From positions 1 to 18,116 of the forward strand of contig JAISRY010000023.1 of NCBI GenBank assembly GCA_031273385.1: a DNA stretch of 18,116 nt, given 5' to 3'. Shown here one piece after another: positions 7,401 through 14,561 of this stretch (position 1 is its first letter; each line of letters begins with the position of its first letter). The position numbers were made by a program, and so were the translations under genes. Below the pieces are notes generated by a model. The model was given only the letters and a program-made list of their open reading frames with translations. It was not told the origin of the DNA and ran no database searches. The DNA comes from Tannerellaceae bacterium (GTDB lineage: Bacteria; Bacteroidota; Bacteroidia; Bacteroidales; Tannerellaceae).

Positions 7401-7707
7401 ACCATTCGTCGGAAAGGTATTCGGTAATTAGTCCGGGCCGGGGATGGACAAAAAGGCCGCCGAAACCGGCCGCTTTCAGTTCAACCAGCATACGCTCCAG
7501 TTCCGCTTCGGTGACTTTCCCGTTCCACACCCAAAGCGGCATGGAGCGATAGGCCGGGGGCGGGTCGGCAAATGATGTTTCCAGCACAGAGAAGCGGTCT
7601 TCCCTGGCATCCTTTTTCTGTTGATCGCCGCAACTTGTCGCTATCGCCGACAGGCCGATCAGGGCGCAAATGAGGAAATTTCCGGTTAATAGGCAGTGTG
7701 TCTTCAT
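4474..7707 (-). CDS. GH106-like alpha-L-rhamnosidase lipoprotein
   Basis: A 1077-residue exported lipoprotein. The signal peptide ends in SAIATSC, with Cys26 the predicted lipidated residue. The N-terminal half carries hallmarks of the GH106 / Glyco_hydro_106 family: MPLWVWNGK, GGLFVHPRPGL, EVWIYDENSYPSGFAGG, GIFTDEPN and SETYGGGGWDE. The C-terminal part contains beta-sandwich, galactose-binding-like sequence (for example LKGTYSVQLGKW and WQLDVTPYLKEGANQIDI). GH106 enzymes release terminal L-rhamnose from pectin or plant glycosides, so this one probably acts in the periplasm or at the cell surface. Residues about 584-639 hold a degenerate 14-residue duplication. The ATG at 7707 gives a standard signal peptide and follows the promoter at 7738-7769; the in-frame ATG at 7740 overlaps its -7 box. 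No SusC/SusD pair is nearby, so this is not a typical polysaccharide utilisation locus. Substrate is inferred; catalytic residues were not assigned. Confidence 0.85.
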   Translation of the reverse strand: MKTHCLLTGNFLICALIGLSAIATSCGDQQKKDAREDRFSVLETSFADPPPAYRSMPLWVWNGKVTEAELERMLVELKAAGFGGLFVHPRPGLITEYLSDEWFERYAYTVKRGKELGLEVWIYDENSYPSGFAGGHVPQEMPESYNQGQGLVCDKVELLPDEMEKYVVCLKKEEGAWKDITPTVGQYKKIKGEYYLYRKTFYGRSDWYGGYSYVDLLLPGVTEKFIEVTMKGYEQSLKNEFGKTIPGIFTDEPNIVSSGGLRWTPDLFDVFQQKWGYDLKPLLPLLGEEAGEWKKVRHNYMETLLQLFVDRWSKPWNAYCVANNLQWTGHYWEHGWPQMNDGPDNMAMYAWHQVPAIDMLFNQFNETSPQAQFGNVRSVKELRSAANQMGYSRTLSETYGGGGWDETFKDFKRLGDWEYVLGVNFMNQHLSHMTLTGARKYDYPPVFTYHSPWWDNYRSLNDYFGRLSLVMSKGVQQNDILVIEPNSTLWGYYSHTGSPAALMEIGKTFQAFVTLLEKSQVEYDLGSENIIKDQGKVKNGRFIVGQASYSTVIIPPACETLNTPTFDLLRRFAEQGGQVIAFTTPTIKDGVPQQELSAPTMLDGAPHQELAAFFSGKSPVTLLYYPATHQELTASFTGKAVAKETEILIDDLRERLLPKQDISLHFENGNLYHHRRRFADGELILLVNSSLEEASTGTLSVKGKTLLEMDAMDGRIYALPSTAEKGILTAPFRIEPAGSLLLFSSYKTNSKYEPKPEKPSGETVVPATAETTVRRMKANALPIDFCDVTVGGQTHKGVHFSPAADIVYKAHGFANGNPWNTSVQYKRNIVDRDTFQTGGFTAVYSFTVNEAFDYSSIQLVAERPGLFTVKVNGETVTPTPDQWFLDRSFGVYAIGGQVRKGVNTVELSVSPMSIFAELEPVYLLGDFSVVPEQKGWSVSAPVEHLTLGSWKEQKQPFYSWSVSYSKPYNITGLKGTYSVQLGKWNGTVAEVHVNGTKAGIIAYAPWQLDVTPYLKEGANQIDIQVIGSLKNLLGPHYGNPSPGLASPWHWKSVKEPIPASQYQLIDYGLIDDFSLIH
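5791..5958 (-). repeat. In-frame degenerate repeat in the GH106-like gene
   Basis: Two adjacent 14-codon units, PTIKDGVPQQELSA and PTMLDGAPHQELAA, are followed by FFSGK, and after a short spacer by a partial third copy, ATHQELTASFTGK. The DNA copies share GAGTTCCTG followed by a similar CGCCGTCC segment, so the duplication is recent enough to see at the nucleotide level. Confidence 0.7.
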
Positions 7708-7737
7708 GGTTTTATGAATTATGTTAGTACGAATACG

Positions 7738-7769
7738 CAAAGTTATACAATAATCTGAAAAACAACAAA
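7738..7769 (-). promoter_or_regulatory. Promoter of the GH106-like gene
   Basis: On the minus strand, TTTG (7769-7766) and TAACTTTG (7745-7738) are separated by exactly 20 nt, a strong match to the Bacteroidetes promoter pattern. The ATG at 7707 follows about 30 nt later. The -33 box ends only three bases from the first unit of the 22-bp array. Confidence 0.75.
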
Positions 7770-7772
7770 GCA

Positions 7773-8058
7773 GGGAGGCAGTAATATCTTCCTCGGGAGG
7801 AACTAATACCTCTCTCGGTACAAACTAATAGCTCCTTCGGGAGGAACTAATAAATAGGTCGGGAGCAACTAATGGTCTCACAGCTGTGAGGTGATCGCCT
7901 CACAGGAGTGAAACGATCGTCTCACAGGAGTGAAGCGATCGCCTCACAGCTGTGAAACCATTAGTTCACAGCTGTGAGACCATTAGTTGCTCCCGACCTA
8001 ATCAATAGTTATCAACAGCCCGATCGTTAGTTGTTCGGTAACAAAAGATTAGTGGTTC
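7773..8058. repeat. Thirteen-unit 22-bp phased array with dyad symmetry
   Basis: Thirteen consecutive 22-bp units start at 7773, 7795, 7817 and so on to 8037, with no length variation. Units 1-4 resemble GGGAGGAACTAAT...CTC, units 6-8 carry GATCG centres, and units 9-10 carry the reversed motif ATTAGT. A perfect 35-bp inverted repeat (7855-7889 with 7966-8000) is centred at 7927.5. Unit junctions are often palindromic: TTCCTC-gg-GAGGAA at 7795.5 and CTCACAGCTGTGAG at 7883.5, with close relatives at 7949.5 and 7971.5. ACGATCGT and GCGATCGC lie exactly 11 bp from neighbouring junctions. The units diverge outward. The array fills the space between two divergent promoters and contains no gene. 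It is not a CRISPR array because there are no unique spacers. Confidence 0.85.
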
Positions 8059-8082
8059 ACCGGCGGGACAGGAAAAAATGCG

Positions 8083-8090
8083 TACCTTTG
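8083..8090 (+). promoter_or_regulatory. -7 box of nadE
   Basis: TACCTTTG matches the Bacteroidetes -7 consensus and lies 32 nt before the chosen nadE ATG. The -33 position would fall at about 8059-8062, where no good TTTG is seen, right at the edge of the 22-bp array. A weak or activator-dependent promoter is possible. Confidence 0.5.
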
Positions 8091-8122
8091 TTTGGCAAGT
8101 AAATAACAAACGGAGGATGATC

Positions 8123-10060
8123 ATGACGAATTATGGATTTGTAACGGTGGCGGCGGCGGTTCCGCATGTGCGGGTGGCGGATTGCTTCTATAATATCCGG
8201 AAGATGGAGGGGCTGATGCGGCAGGCGGCGGAGAAGAGGGTACAGTTGATGGCGTTCCCCGAACTGTGCATCACGGCCTATACCTGCCTCGACCTGTTTG
8301 CGCAGCAGACGTTGCTCGATAGCGCGGAAAAGGCTTTGCTGACACTTGTCGGCAATACGGCGGACGTGGATATTTTCACCGTCGCCGGGCTGCCTCTCTC
8401 GACCGGCGACGGGCTGATGAACGCGGCGGTCGCTTTCCAAAAAGGCGAGATACTGGGCGTCGTCCCGAAGAGCTATATCCCCAACTGCAAGGAATACCAG
8501 GAGCAGCGCTGGTTTACGGGCGGCGGCGAGCTGAGCGGTAAAACGGTCGCCCTGGGGGGGCGGAACTATCCGGCGGGCAGCGGGCTACTGTTTAGGGACG
8601 GGCATGTAACGGTAGGGGTGGAGATATGCGAGGACTTGTGGACGCCCGTCCCGCCGAGTTCCCTTTTGGCGATGAGAGGGGCGAACGTGATCCTCAACCT
8701 GTCGGCCAGCAACGAGCTGATCGGGAAACACAGCTATCGCCGCTCCTTAGTCAGCCAACAGTCGGCGCGGTGTATCGCCGGCTATGTCTATGCCATGGCG
8801 GGCTTCGGCGAGTCAAGCACCGACCTGGTATTTGCCGGAGGCGGGATGATTGCGGAAAACGGGCGCATACTGGAGGAATCGCCACGGTTTGTGATGGAGG
8901 AGCAGTTGGCCGTCAGCGAGATTGATATCGCCGCACTGGAGAACGACCGGCGGGTAAACCGCAGCTTCATGCGCGGGGCATCCCTTTTGCCGGCGGACGA
9001 GACAAGGGAGATCCCTTTCCGGTTGCCTGCCTATCCGGGCGCTTTCGCCTTGACACGCGCCGTCGACCCGCACCCTTTCACGCCGCAGGGCGCTGCATTG
9101 AATGAGCGTTGCGAAGAGATCTTCAACATCCAGGTGGCAGGCCTCGCCACGCGGCTGGTACATACCCAAGCCCGGACAGCCATCATCGGCATATCGGGCG
9201 GATTGGATTCCACGCTGGCGCTGCTGGTGGCGACGCTGGCGTTCGACGCACTGAAGATTCCCCGCTCGCAGATACAGGGAATCACCATGCCGGGCTTCGG
9301 AACGACGGGGCGTACCTACCGCAATGCCACCTCCCTAATCCGTTCGCTGGGCGTCACGTTCCGCGACATACCGATAGGGAAAGCCTGCCTGCAGCACTTC
9401 GAAGACATCGGGCACGACCCCTCGGTACAGGATATTACGTATGAGAACACGCAGGCGCGCGAACGGACACAAATCCTGATGGATATCGCCAACCGCGAGA
9501 ACGGACTGGTTGTGGGGACGGGCGACCTCTCCGAACTGGCGCTCGGTTGGACGACATACAACGGCGACCACATGTCGATGTACGGCGTCAATGCCGGTAT
9601 ACCCAAGACGCTGGTGCGGTCGCTCGTCGAATGGGTTGCCCGCTACAAGGTGGAGGGCGAAGCAAGTCGGACGCTACTGGATATTGCCGATACGCCGGTC
9701 AGCCCCGAACTGATCCCCGCCGGGGCGGAAGACGCTATCCTGCAAAAGACGGAGGAAATCGTCGGGCCCTATGAGCTACACGACTTTTTCCTCTACCATT
9801 TCCTGCGCTTCGGCGCTACGCCGGCGAAAATCTATTTCCTGGCGCAGCACGCCTTTGCCGGCGTCTACGACGGGGCGACGATCAAGCGGTGGATGCGCGT
9901 CTTCTTTCTCCGTTTCTTCGCGCAACAGTTCAAACGCAGCTGTCTTCCCGACGGGCCAAAGGTGGGCTCGGTCAGCCTTTCGCCCCGCGGCGACTGGCGT
10001 ATGCCGAGCGATGCAAGCGTTGCGCTTTGGATTAAAGAGGTGGACGGGCTGGATCAATAA
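8123..10060 (+). CDS. nadE: Glutamine-dependent NAD(+) synthetase
   Basis: A 645-residue two-domain cytoplasmic enzyme that converts deamido-NAD, ATP and glutamine to NAD, the last step of NAD synthesis. The N-terminal nitrilase-type glutaminase has its Glu-Lys-Cys triad in FPELCITAY (Glu47), VVPKSYIPN (Lys116) and GVEICEDLW (Cys169). The C-terminal synthetase has the ATP-pyrophosphatase loop SGGLDS (358-363). The length is normal for the family. The start at 8123 is chosen because GGAGG (8112-8116) sits six bases before it and because the upstream in-frame ATG at 8078 precedes the -7 box at 8083-8090. Its 3' end overlaps the convergent lactonase gene by 29 bp. nadB lies nearby but is transcribed separately. 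Confidence 0.95.
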   Translation: MTNYGFVTVAAAVPHVRVADCFYNIRKMEGLMRQAAEKRVQLMAFPELCITAYTCLDLFAQQTLLDSAEKALLTLVGNTADVDIFTVAGLPLSTGDGLMNAAVAFQKGEILGVVPKSYIPNCKEYQEQRWFTGGGELSGKTVALGGRNYPAGSGLLFRDGHVTVGVEICEDLWTPVPPSSLLAMRGANVILNLSASNELIGKHSYRRSLVSQQSARCIAGYVYAMAGFGESSTDLVFAGGGMIAENGRILEESPRFVMEEQLAVSEIDIAALENDRRVNRSFMRGASLLPADETREIPFRLPAYPGAFALTRAVDPHPFTPQGAALNERCEEIFNIQVAGLATRLVHTQARTAIIGISGGLDSTLALLVATLAFDALKIPRSQIQGITMPGFGTTGRTYRNATSLIRSLGVTFRDIPIGKACLQHFEDIGHDPSVQDITYENTQARERTQILMDIANRENGLVVGTGDLSELALGWTTYNGDHMSMYGVNAGIPKTLVRSLVEWVARYKVEGEASRTLLDIADTPVSPELIPAGAEDAILQKTEEIVGPYELHDFFLYHFLRFGATPAKIYFLAQHAFAGVYDGATIKRWMRVFFLRFFAQQFKRSCLPDGPKVGSVSLSPRGDWRMPSDASVALWIKEVDGLDQ

Positions 10061-11099
10061 ATTCGAGGCAGACGGGCATGTCGATATGGATATCCTTGTG
10101 GATATTGCGCAGCAGTCCGGTATGCCGGTCGATCTCGAAAACCTCAACGACGTGCTGATCCCGGCTGGCTGAAAGGAGGAATTTCCCATCGGGGCTGATC
10201 GTAAAGTGCCTGGGGTGGCGGCCTGTCGGCTGGTAGCCCACCTTGGTCAGCATCCCGTTGGACGGCGCGATGGCAAAGATGGCGATCCCGTCGCCCTGTA
10301 AGCGGTTCGACGCGTAGAGAAACCGTCCGTCGGGCGTCATACCGATAGCGGCGCTACCTTTGGCGTGAAGCGTATCGGCCACGACCGTTTGAAAGGGCGC
10401 AAGCTGTCCGCCGCCGCAGGTAAAGGCGGTTACTGTCCCGGAAAGTTCGTTAATCAGGTAAAGATAATTCCCCGACGGATGGAACGCAAAGTGGCGCGGG
10501 CCTGAACCCTCCTCCATCTTATAGGCGGTGAGCGATCGTTCGTCGATAAAATCGCCGCTCCCCGAATAGTCGGTCTCGAAGCGGTAAAGGTAATCCCTCC
10601 CCAGGTCGGCGGCGAAAAGATACCGCCCGCAGGGGGAGAACTGCACGCAATGCAGGTGCGGGCTTCCTTGCCGTTCGGGGTCGGCGCCTTTCCCCTCGAA
10701 CGCGATGACCTGCGCAACGGGTTTCAGCCGTCCGTCCGCCTGTAGCGGAAAGACGGAGATACTGCCCCCTCCATAGTTGGCCGTTACGACATGGCTGTTA
10801 TACCGGTCGACGGCAAGATGGCACGGCGCGTCGCCTTTCGTCTCCTCGCTGTTCAGCAGGCGCAAAGCCCCGCTTCCGCCGTCGAACGAGAGGGCGTTGG
10901 CATAAGAGGCGCCGTCATTCTCGGTCACCGTATATATAAATGTACGCGCGAGGGAGGCCGCCAGGTAGGAGGGATTCTCAACGGGCGCCATGCCGGCGTA
11001 GGCCGACTCCCCGGTGACGGGGTCGAACGAATAGACATATACGCCCTCGCTCAACTGTAAGGTATATGTACCTATCAGCAAATAGATCAAATTGTGCAT
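10032..11099 (-). CDS. Lactonase family beta-propeller protein
   Basis: A 355-residue protein of the 7-bladed beta-propeller lactonase family (COG2706), whose known members include 6-phosphogluconolactonase of the oxidative pentose phosphate pathway. Blade-like repeats such as CVQFSPCGRYLFAADLG, HFAFHPSGNYLYLINE, GMTPDGRFLYASN and HFTISPDGKFLLSAS recur along the protein. The conserved SPHLHCVQFSP lies at about 146-156. No signal peptide is obvious, so it is probably cytoplasmic. The start at 11099 follows an AAAGG-type ribosome site and the promoter at 11155-11162. Its last 29 bases overlap the nadE tail on the opposite strand. Whether it hydrolyses 6-phosphogluconolactone or another lactone cannot be told from sequence. 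Confidence 0.82.
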   Translation of the reverse strand: MHNLIYLLIGTYTLQLSEGVYVYSFDPVTGESAYAGMAPVENPSYLAASLARTFIYTVTENDGASYANALSFDGGSGALRLLNSEETKGDAPCHLAVDRYNSHVVTANYGGGSISVFPLQADGRLKPVAQVIAFEGKGADPERQGSPHLHCVQFSPCGRYLFAADLGRDYLYRFETDYSGSGDFIDERSLTAYKMEEGSGPRHFAFHPSGNYLYLINELSGTVTAFTCGGGQLAPFQTVVADTLHAKGSAAIGMTPDGRFLYASNRLQGDGIAIFAIAPSNGMLTKVGYQPTGRHPRHFTISPDGKFLLSASRDQHVVEVFEIDRHTGLLRNIHKDIHIDMPVCLEFIDPARPPL

Positions 11100-11154
11100 C
11101 GTTTGTTTTCCTTTTGTTTTATCTCTTTATTATTTAATATGCTCTTCCGGCGGA

Positions 11155-11193
11155 CAAAAGTAAAAAAAGAATACGTATGATTTACTACCTTTG
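11155..11193. promoter_or_regulatory. Divergent promoters, lactonase (-) and CDF (+)
   Basis: TACTTTTG on the minus strand (11162-11155) and TACCTTTG on the plus strand (11186-11193) both match TAnnTTTG and are back to back, about 24 bp apart. They lie 56 nt before the lactonase ATG and 30 nt before the transporter ATG. Neither has an obvious TTG at -33. Confidence 0.5.
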
Positions 11194-11222
11194 CGGTTCA
11201 TCTTATAATCAATTTCGCTTAC

Positions 11223-12149
11223 ATGGAAAATCGTGTTTCAAGAGACCGCATCCTGATCCGTACATCATGGATCAGTACGATTGGCAATTCTGTCTTGTCG
11301 GTGGCCAAAATCGTCATCGGCCTGCTGTCGGGCAGTCTGGCCGTGCTGGGGGACGGCATTGATTCGGCGACGGACGTCGTCATCTCCGTCGTTATGATCT
11401 TTACCGCCCGCGTCGTCAACCGTCCCCCCAGCCGCAAATATGTCTACGGCTACGAAAAGGCGGAAAGTATCGCCACCAAAATCCTTTCGCTCATCATCTT
11501 CTATGCCGGCATACAGATGCTGCTGTCCTCCGTACAAAGCATTTTCTCCACCGCAGGGAAAGAGATGCCCGCTACGGTCGCACTCTATGTCACTGTCTTT
11601 TCGATTGTCGGCAAACTGGGACTGGCGCTTTACCAATCCCGCCAGGGAAAGAAAATACACAGCTCGATGCTGATCGCCAACGCCAAGAATATGCGCAACG
11701 ACGTCATCATATCCGCCGGCGTATTGCTGGGGCTGTTCTTCACGTTCATACTGGAGCTACCCATACTGGATTCGGTCACCGGACTGGTCATCAGCCTTTT
11801 CATCATCAAATCGTCCGTCTCCATATTTATCGAATCCAACGTAGAACTGATGGATGGGGTCAAAGACGTTTCGATCTACACAAAGATATTCGAGGCCGTC
11901 GACAAGATACCGGAGGTGAGCAATCCGCACCGCGTGCGGTCGCGGCATATCGGTAGCCTGTACCTGATCGCCCTCGATATCGAAGTGGACGGCAATATGA
12001 CGCTCAACGAAGCGCATAGCCTCGCCGAAGCGGTAGAAAATAGCATAAAGGATTCCGTTGAGCGGGTGTACGACATCATCGTACATGTCGAACCAAAGGG
12101 GAAATGCCATGCCGAAGAGAAGTTCGGCATAGACAAAAGGATGCTCTGA
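11223..12149 (+). CDS. Cation diffusion facilitator metal efflux protein
   Basis: A 308-residue inner-membrane transporter of the CDF family (COG0053), which exports divalent metals in exchange for protons. The N-terminal region has about six hydrophobic helices, including 16-40, 81-108, 116-138 and 160-200. The soluble C-terminal domain runs from about 208 to the end, with HRVRSRHIGSLYLIALDIEV and RVYDIIVHVEP. By alignment with E. coli FieF, the transport site is Asp47 and Asp51 (DSATD) in helix 2 with Asn156 and Asp160 (NMRND) in helix 5. FieF has His at the Asn156 position. Loss of this His tends to mark Mn- or Fe-type rather than Zn-type family members, so the metal is uncertain. Convergent with nadB, 11 bp apart, with no terminator seen between them. 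Confidence 0.88.
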   Translation: MENRVSRDRILIRTSWISTIGNSVLSVAKIVIGLLSGSLAVLGDGIDSATDVVISVVMIFTARVVNRPPSRKYVYGYEKAESIATKILSLIIFYAGIQMLLSSVQSIFSTAGKEMPATVALYVTVFSIVGKLGLALYQSRQGKKIHSSMLIANAKNMRNDVIISAGVLLGLFFTFILELPILDSVTGLVISLFIIKSSVSIFIESNVELMDGVKDVSIYTKIFEAVDKIPEVSNPHRVRSRHIGSLYLIALDIEVDGNMTLNEAHSLAEAVENSIKDSVERVYDIIVHVEPKGKCHAEEKFGIDKRML

Positions 12150-12160
12150 AGTGTCGCCTC

Positions 12161-13735
12161 TTATTTGTCGCCGGCGGGGGGATAATCCAGCGTATAGTGC
12201 AGCCCGCGGCTCTCTTTCCGGTCGATAGCCTGTCGCATGATGAGGTAACCGACATTGATCATATTGCGGAGTTCGCAGATATCCTTGGAGGCGACGGAGC
12301 GTTTGAAGAGGCTTTCCGTCTCTTCGTAGTTGATATCGAGCCGCTCCCAGGCGCGTTTCAGGCGGAGGTCGGAGCGGACGATTCCCACATACGTACTCAT
12401 AATTTGCCCTACCTCCTTTGCGCTTTGCGTGATCAGCACCATCTCTTCCGACGCCCGCACCCCGGCGTCGTTCCATGCCGGAATGTCTTCCTGGTAGGCC
12501 AGTTTGCCGATCAGCGGAATGCTGTGCCTGGCGGCGGCGTCGGCATAGACGACCGCTTCGATAAGGGAGTTTGAAGCCAGGCGGTTGCCGCCATGCAGTC
12601 CGGTACACGAACATTCCCCTACGGCGTACAGGCGGTTGATCGACGAACGGGCATCCCTGTCGACCAGTATCCCTCCGCACAGGTAATGCGCCGCCGGCGC
12701 TACCGGTATATAATCCGTCGTGATGTCGATACCTATCTCCAGGCATTTGCGGTAGATGTTGGGGAAGTGCCTTTTCGTCTCTTCCGGGTCTTTGTGCGTG
12801 ACGTCGAGGCAGACGTAATCGTCCCCACGCATCTTCATCTCGTTGTCGATAGCCCGTGCGACGATATCGCGCGGAGCCAACGAGAGCCGTTTGTCGTACT
12901 TCTGCATAAATTCCTTCCCGTCCCTCGTCCTCAACACACCGCCGTATCCGCGCATGGCTTCCGTAATCAGGAAAGAGGGACGGTCGCCCTCGTGATACAA
13001 CGCCGTGGGGTGGAACTGCACAAACTCCATATCCTTTACCGTCCCCTTGGCACGGTAGACCATAGCGATACCGTCGCCCGTCGCAACCAGCGGGTTGGTC
13101 GTCGTCTGGTACACGGCGCCGACGCCTCCGGTAGCCATAAGCGTCACTTTAGAGAGGAACGTATCGATCCCGCCCGTTTTCAAGTCCATGATGTATGCGC
13201 CGTAGCAGGCGATGCCGGGCGTCTGGCGGGTGACGGTGGCGCCCAGGTGGTGCTGCGTGAGGATTTCAATAGCGAAGTGATTCTCGAAGACCTCGATCTG
13301 GGGATGCCGCTGAACCGCCCTGATCAGGCTGTCCTGTATCTCCGCGCCGGTGCTGTCCTTGTGGTGAAGTATCCGGAATTCGGAGTGTCCGCCCTCGCGG
13401 TGGAGGTCGAAGTTTCCTTTCTCATCCTTATCGAAGTCGACGCCCCAACTGATCAGTTCCTTAATCTGGCGGGGCGCGCTGCGTACCACCATCTCTACCG
13501 CCGCGCGGTCGCTCAACCAATCGCCGGCGATCATCGTGTCTTCGATATGTTTCTCAAAGTTGTCCGTAATCAGGTTGGTGACCGACGCGATCCCCCCCTG
13601 TGCAAAATAGGTGTTGGCCTCCTCCAGATTCGTTTTGGCAATAAGCGCAACCTTTCCCTTGTTCGCCACCTTAAGGGCGAAACTCATACCGGCGATGCCG
13701 GATCCAATGACCAAAAAATCAAACCGTCTAACCAT
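12161..13735 (-). CDS. nadB: L-aspartate oxidase
   Basis: A 524-residue cytoplasmic FAD enzyme that oxidises L-aspartate to iminoaspartate, the first committed step of de novo NAD synthesis. The FAD-binding loop is at 11-16 (GSGIAG). Family motifs follow: NTYFAQGGIASV, REGGHSEFRILHHKD, ATGGVGAVY, EFVQFHPTALY, ITEAMRGYGGVL, and AAHYLCGGILVD with GLHGGNRLASNSLIEAVVYA. The C-terminal helical domain (about 420-524) is intact. Length and motifs separate it from fumarate reductase or SdhA, which share the fold. nadA and nadC are not in the window, so the usual clustering is absent. It has its own promoter at 13757-13789 despite lying 34 bp after the deacetylase gene. Confidence 0.95.
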   Translation of the reverse strand: MVRRFDFLVIGSGIAGMSFALKVANKGKVALIAKTNLEEANTYFAQGGIASVTNLITDNFEKHIEDTMIAGDWLSDRAAVEMVVRSAPRQIKELISWGVDFDKDEKGNFDLHREGGHSEFRILHHKDSTGAEIQDSLIRAVQRHPQIEVFENHFAIEILTQHHLGATVTRQTPGIACYGAYIMDLKTGGIDTFLSKVTLMATGGVGAVYQTTTNPLVATGDGIAMVYRAKGTVKDMEFVQFHPTALYHEGDRPSFLITEAMRGYGGVLRTRDGKEFMQKYDKRLSLAPRDIVARAIDNEMKMRGDDYVCLDVTHKDPEETKRHFPNIYRKCLEIGIDITTDYIPVAPAAHYLCGGILVDRDARSSINRLYAVGECSCTGLHGGNRLASNSLIEAVVYADAAARHSIPLIGKLAYQEDIPAWNDAGVRASEEMVLITQSAKEVGQIMSTYVGIVRSDLRLKRAWERLDINYEETESLFKRSVASKDICELRNMINVGYLIMRQAIDRKESRGLHYTLDYPPAGDK

Positions 13736-13756
13736 TCCAATATGCTATTAACGGGA

Positions 13757-13789
13757 CAAATGTAGGGATTTAAACGCATTTAAGTTCAA
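13757..13789 (-). promoter_or_regulatory. Promoter of nadB
   Basis: On the minus strand, TTG (13789-13787) and TACATTTG (13764-13757) are separated by 22 nt. The -33 box lies inside the end of the deacetylase gene. The predicted leader to the nadB ATG is only about 15 nt. Confidence 0.6.
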
Positions 13790-14561
13790 CAAATTCTTCG
13801 ATGAATGACGAGAAAGTGCCGAAACGTTCGCCCCGTCGCTTAAAATAGGCGATAAACGCATCCAGCCGCCCGGCCATCCCCTCCCCCGATTGGTTCGTAA
13901 TCAGGAACGGGAGCTTCAGCTCTTTCATCTTCCCCAGCTCGATAAACTCCCAGGGGTGGAAATAGAGGTTCAGGTACCCGTCATGTTTCAGCGTCCGGTG
14001 AGCCAGGAAGCGGTATAACGGGAAAGGCAGGTGGTGGAACGACAGCCAGAAAAGGGGAAAACGAACGAGGGGCGTCACCGAAGCCGGAACCTGCAACACC
14101 TTTCCGGTGTAAAACCAGCAGCGCGGCTTGTCCAGGTGGTGATACCGCCCCGGCACAAAGGTAGGATTCAACGACGAATTATACCTGTACCCCGCCATCT
14201 CTACCTCCGCATCGCTCACCGGCATCATCCTGGCCATGCGGTACCCCTCGACGGGAAGCCCCGTCAGCCTCTCCAGCGTCTCTTTAGATTTCTTCAGATC
14301 CTCCGGACTGAACGAACTGTGGTAATACCCGTGCGAAGCGATCTCATACCCCCTCTCTTTCATCTCATGCAGGATAGCCGGGGCGCGCAGGGCAAAGTTG
14401 GCCGTGCAGAAAAAGGTCGCCGCGACCTCATGCTTCTTGAGGATGGCCAAAAGCCGCTCGACGCCCTCGACGGACAGGCGCATCTGCTCCTCAATGGAAA
14501 GCGCCGCGCCATACTCCAAAGGCGTATCAAATTCTTCGACATCAAAACTAAGCAGGATCAT
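13770..14561 (-). CDS. Polysaccharide deacetylase family protein
   Basis: A 263-residue NodB-type deacetylase-like protein, predicted to remove acetyl (or similar) groups from a sugar. Motif 1 is degenerate: SFDVEEFD, with Asp7 and Glu9/10 instead of the usual DD. Metal-binding His77 and His81 are in SHGYYHSSF, motif 3 is GYRMARM (Arg108), and FHPWEF (202-206) carries the late His. This FDVE...HPWEF pattern is typical of exopolysaccharide or envelope-glycan deacetylases. No signal peptide is present, so it probably acts on a cytoplasmic or membrane-attached intermediate. Its ATG overlaps the glycosyltransferase stop codon by 4 nt (ATGA), which indicates translational coupling and a shared pathway. 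Confidence 0.85.
   Translation of the reverse strand: MILLSFDVEEFDTPLEYGAALSIEEQMRLSVEGVERLLAILKKHEVAATFFCTANFALRAPAILHEMKERGYEIASHGYYHSSFSPEDLKKSKETLERLTGLPVEGYRMARMMPVSDAEVEMAGYRYNSSLNPTFVPGRYHHLDKPRCWFYTGKVLQVPASVTPLVRFPLFWLSFHHLPFPLYRFLAHRTLKHDGYLNLYFHPWEFIELGKMKELKLPFLITNQSGEGMAGRLDAFIAYFKRRGERFGTFSSFIEEFVELKCV

Noticed and set aside
6223..7431. Open frame of 402 codons antisense to the GH106-like gene
   Set aside because: It is a shadow of a well-supported gene; the translation has no coherent domain, and stop-free antisense frames are common here.
7935..7942. GCGATCGC as a cyanobacterial HIP1 octamer
   Set aside because: It is one palindromic centre within the 22-bp array, and the genes are clearly of Bacteroidetes type.
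7773..8058. CRISPR array
   Set aside because: The units are contiguous 22-bp repeats with no unique spacers, they diverge progressively, and no cas gene is present.
10032..10060. Sequence error or frameshift at the nadE/lactonase junction
   Set aside because: Both proteins have plausible C-termini, so the 29-bp convergent overlap is probably real.
12593..13765. Open frame of 390 codons antisense to nadB
   Set aside because: nadB is complete with all family motifs on the other strand.
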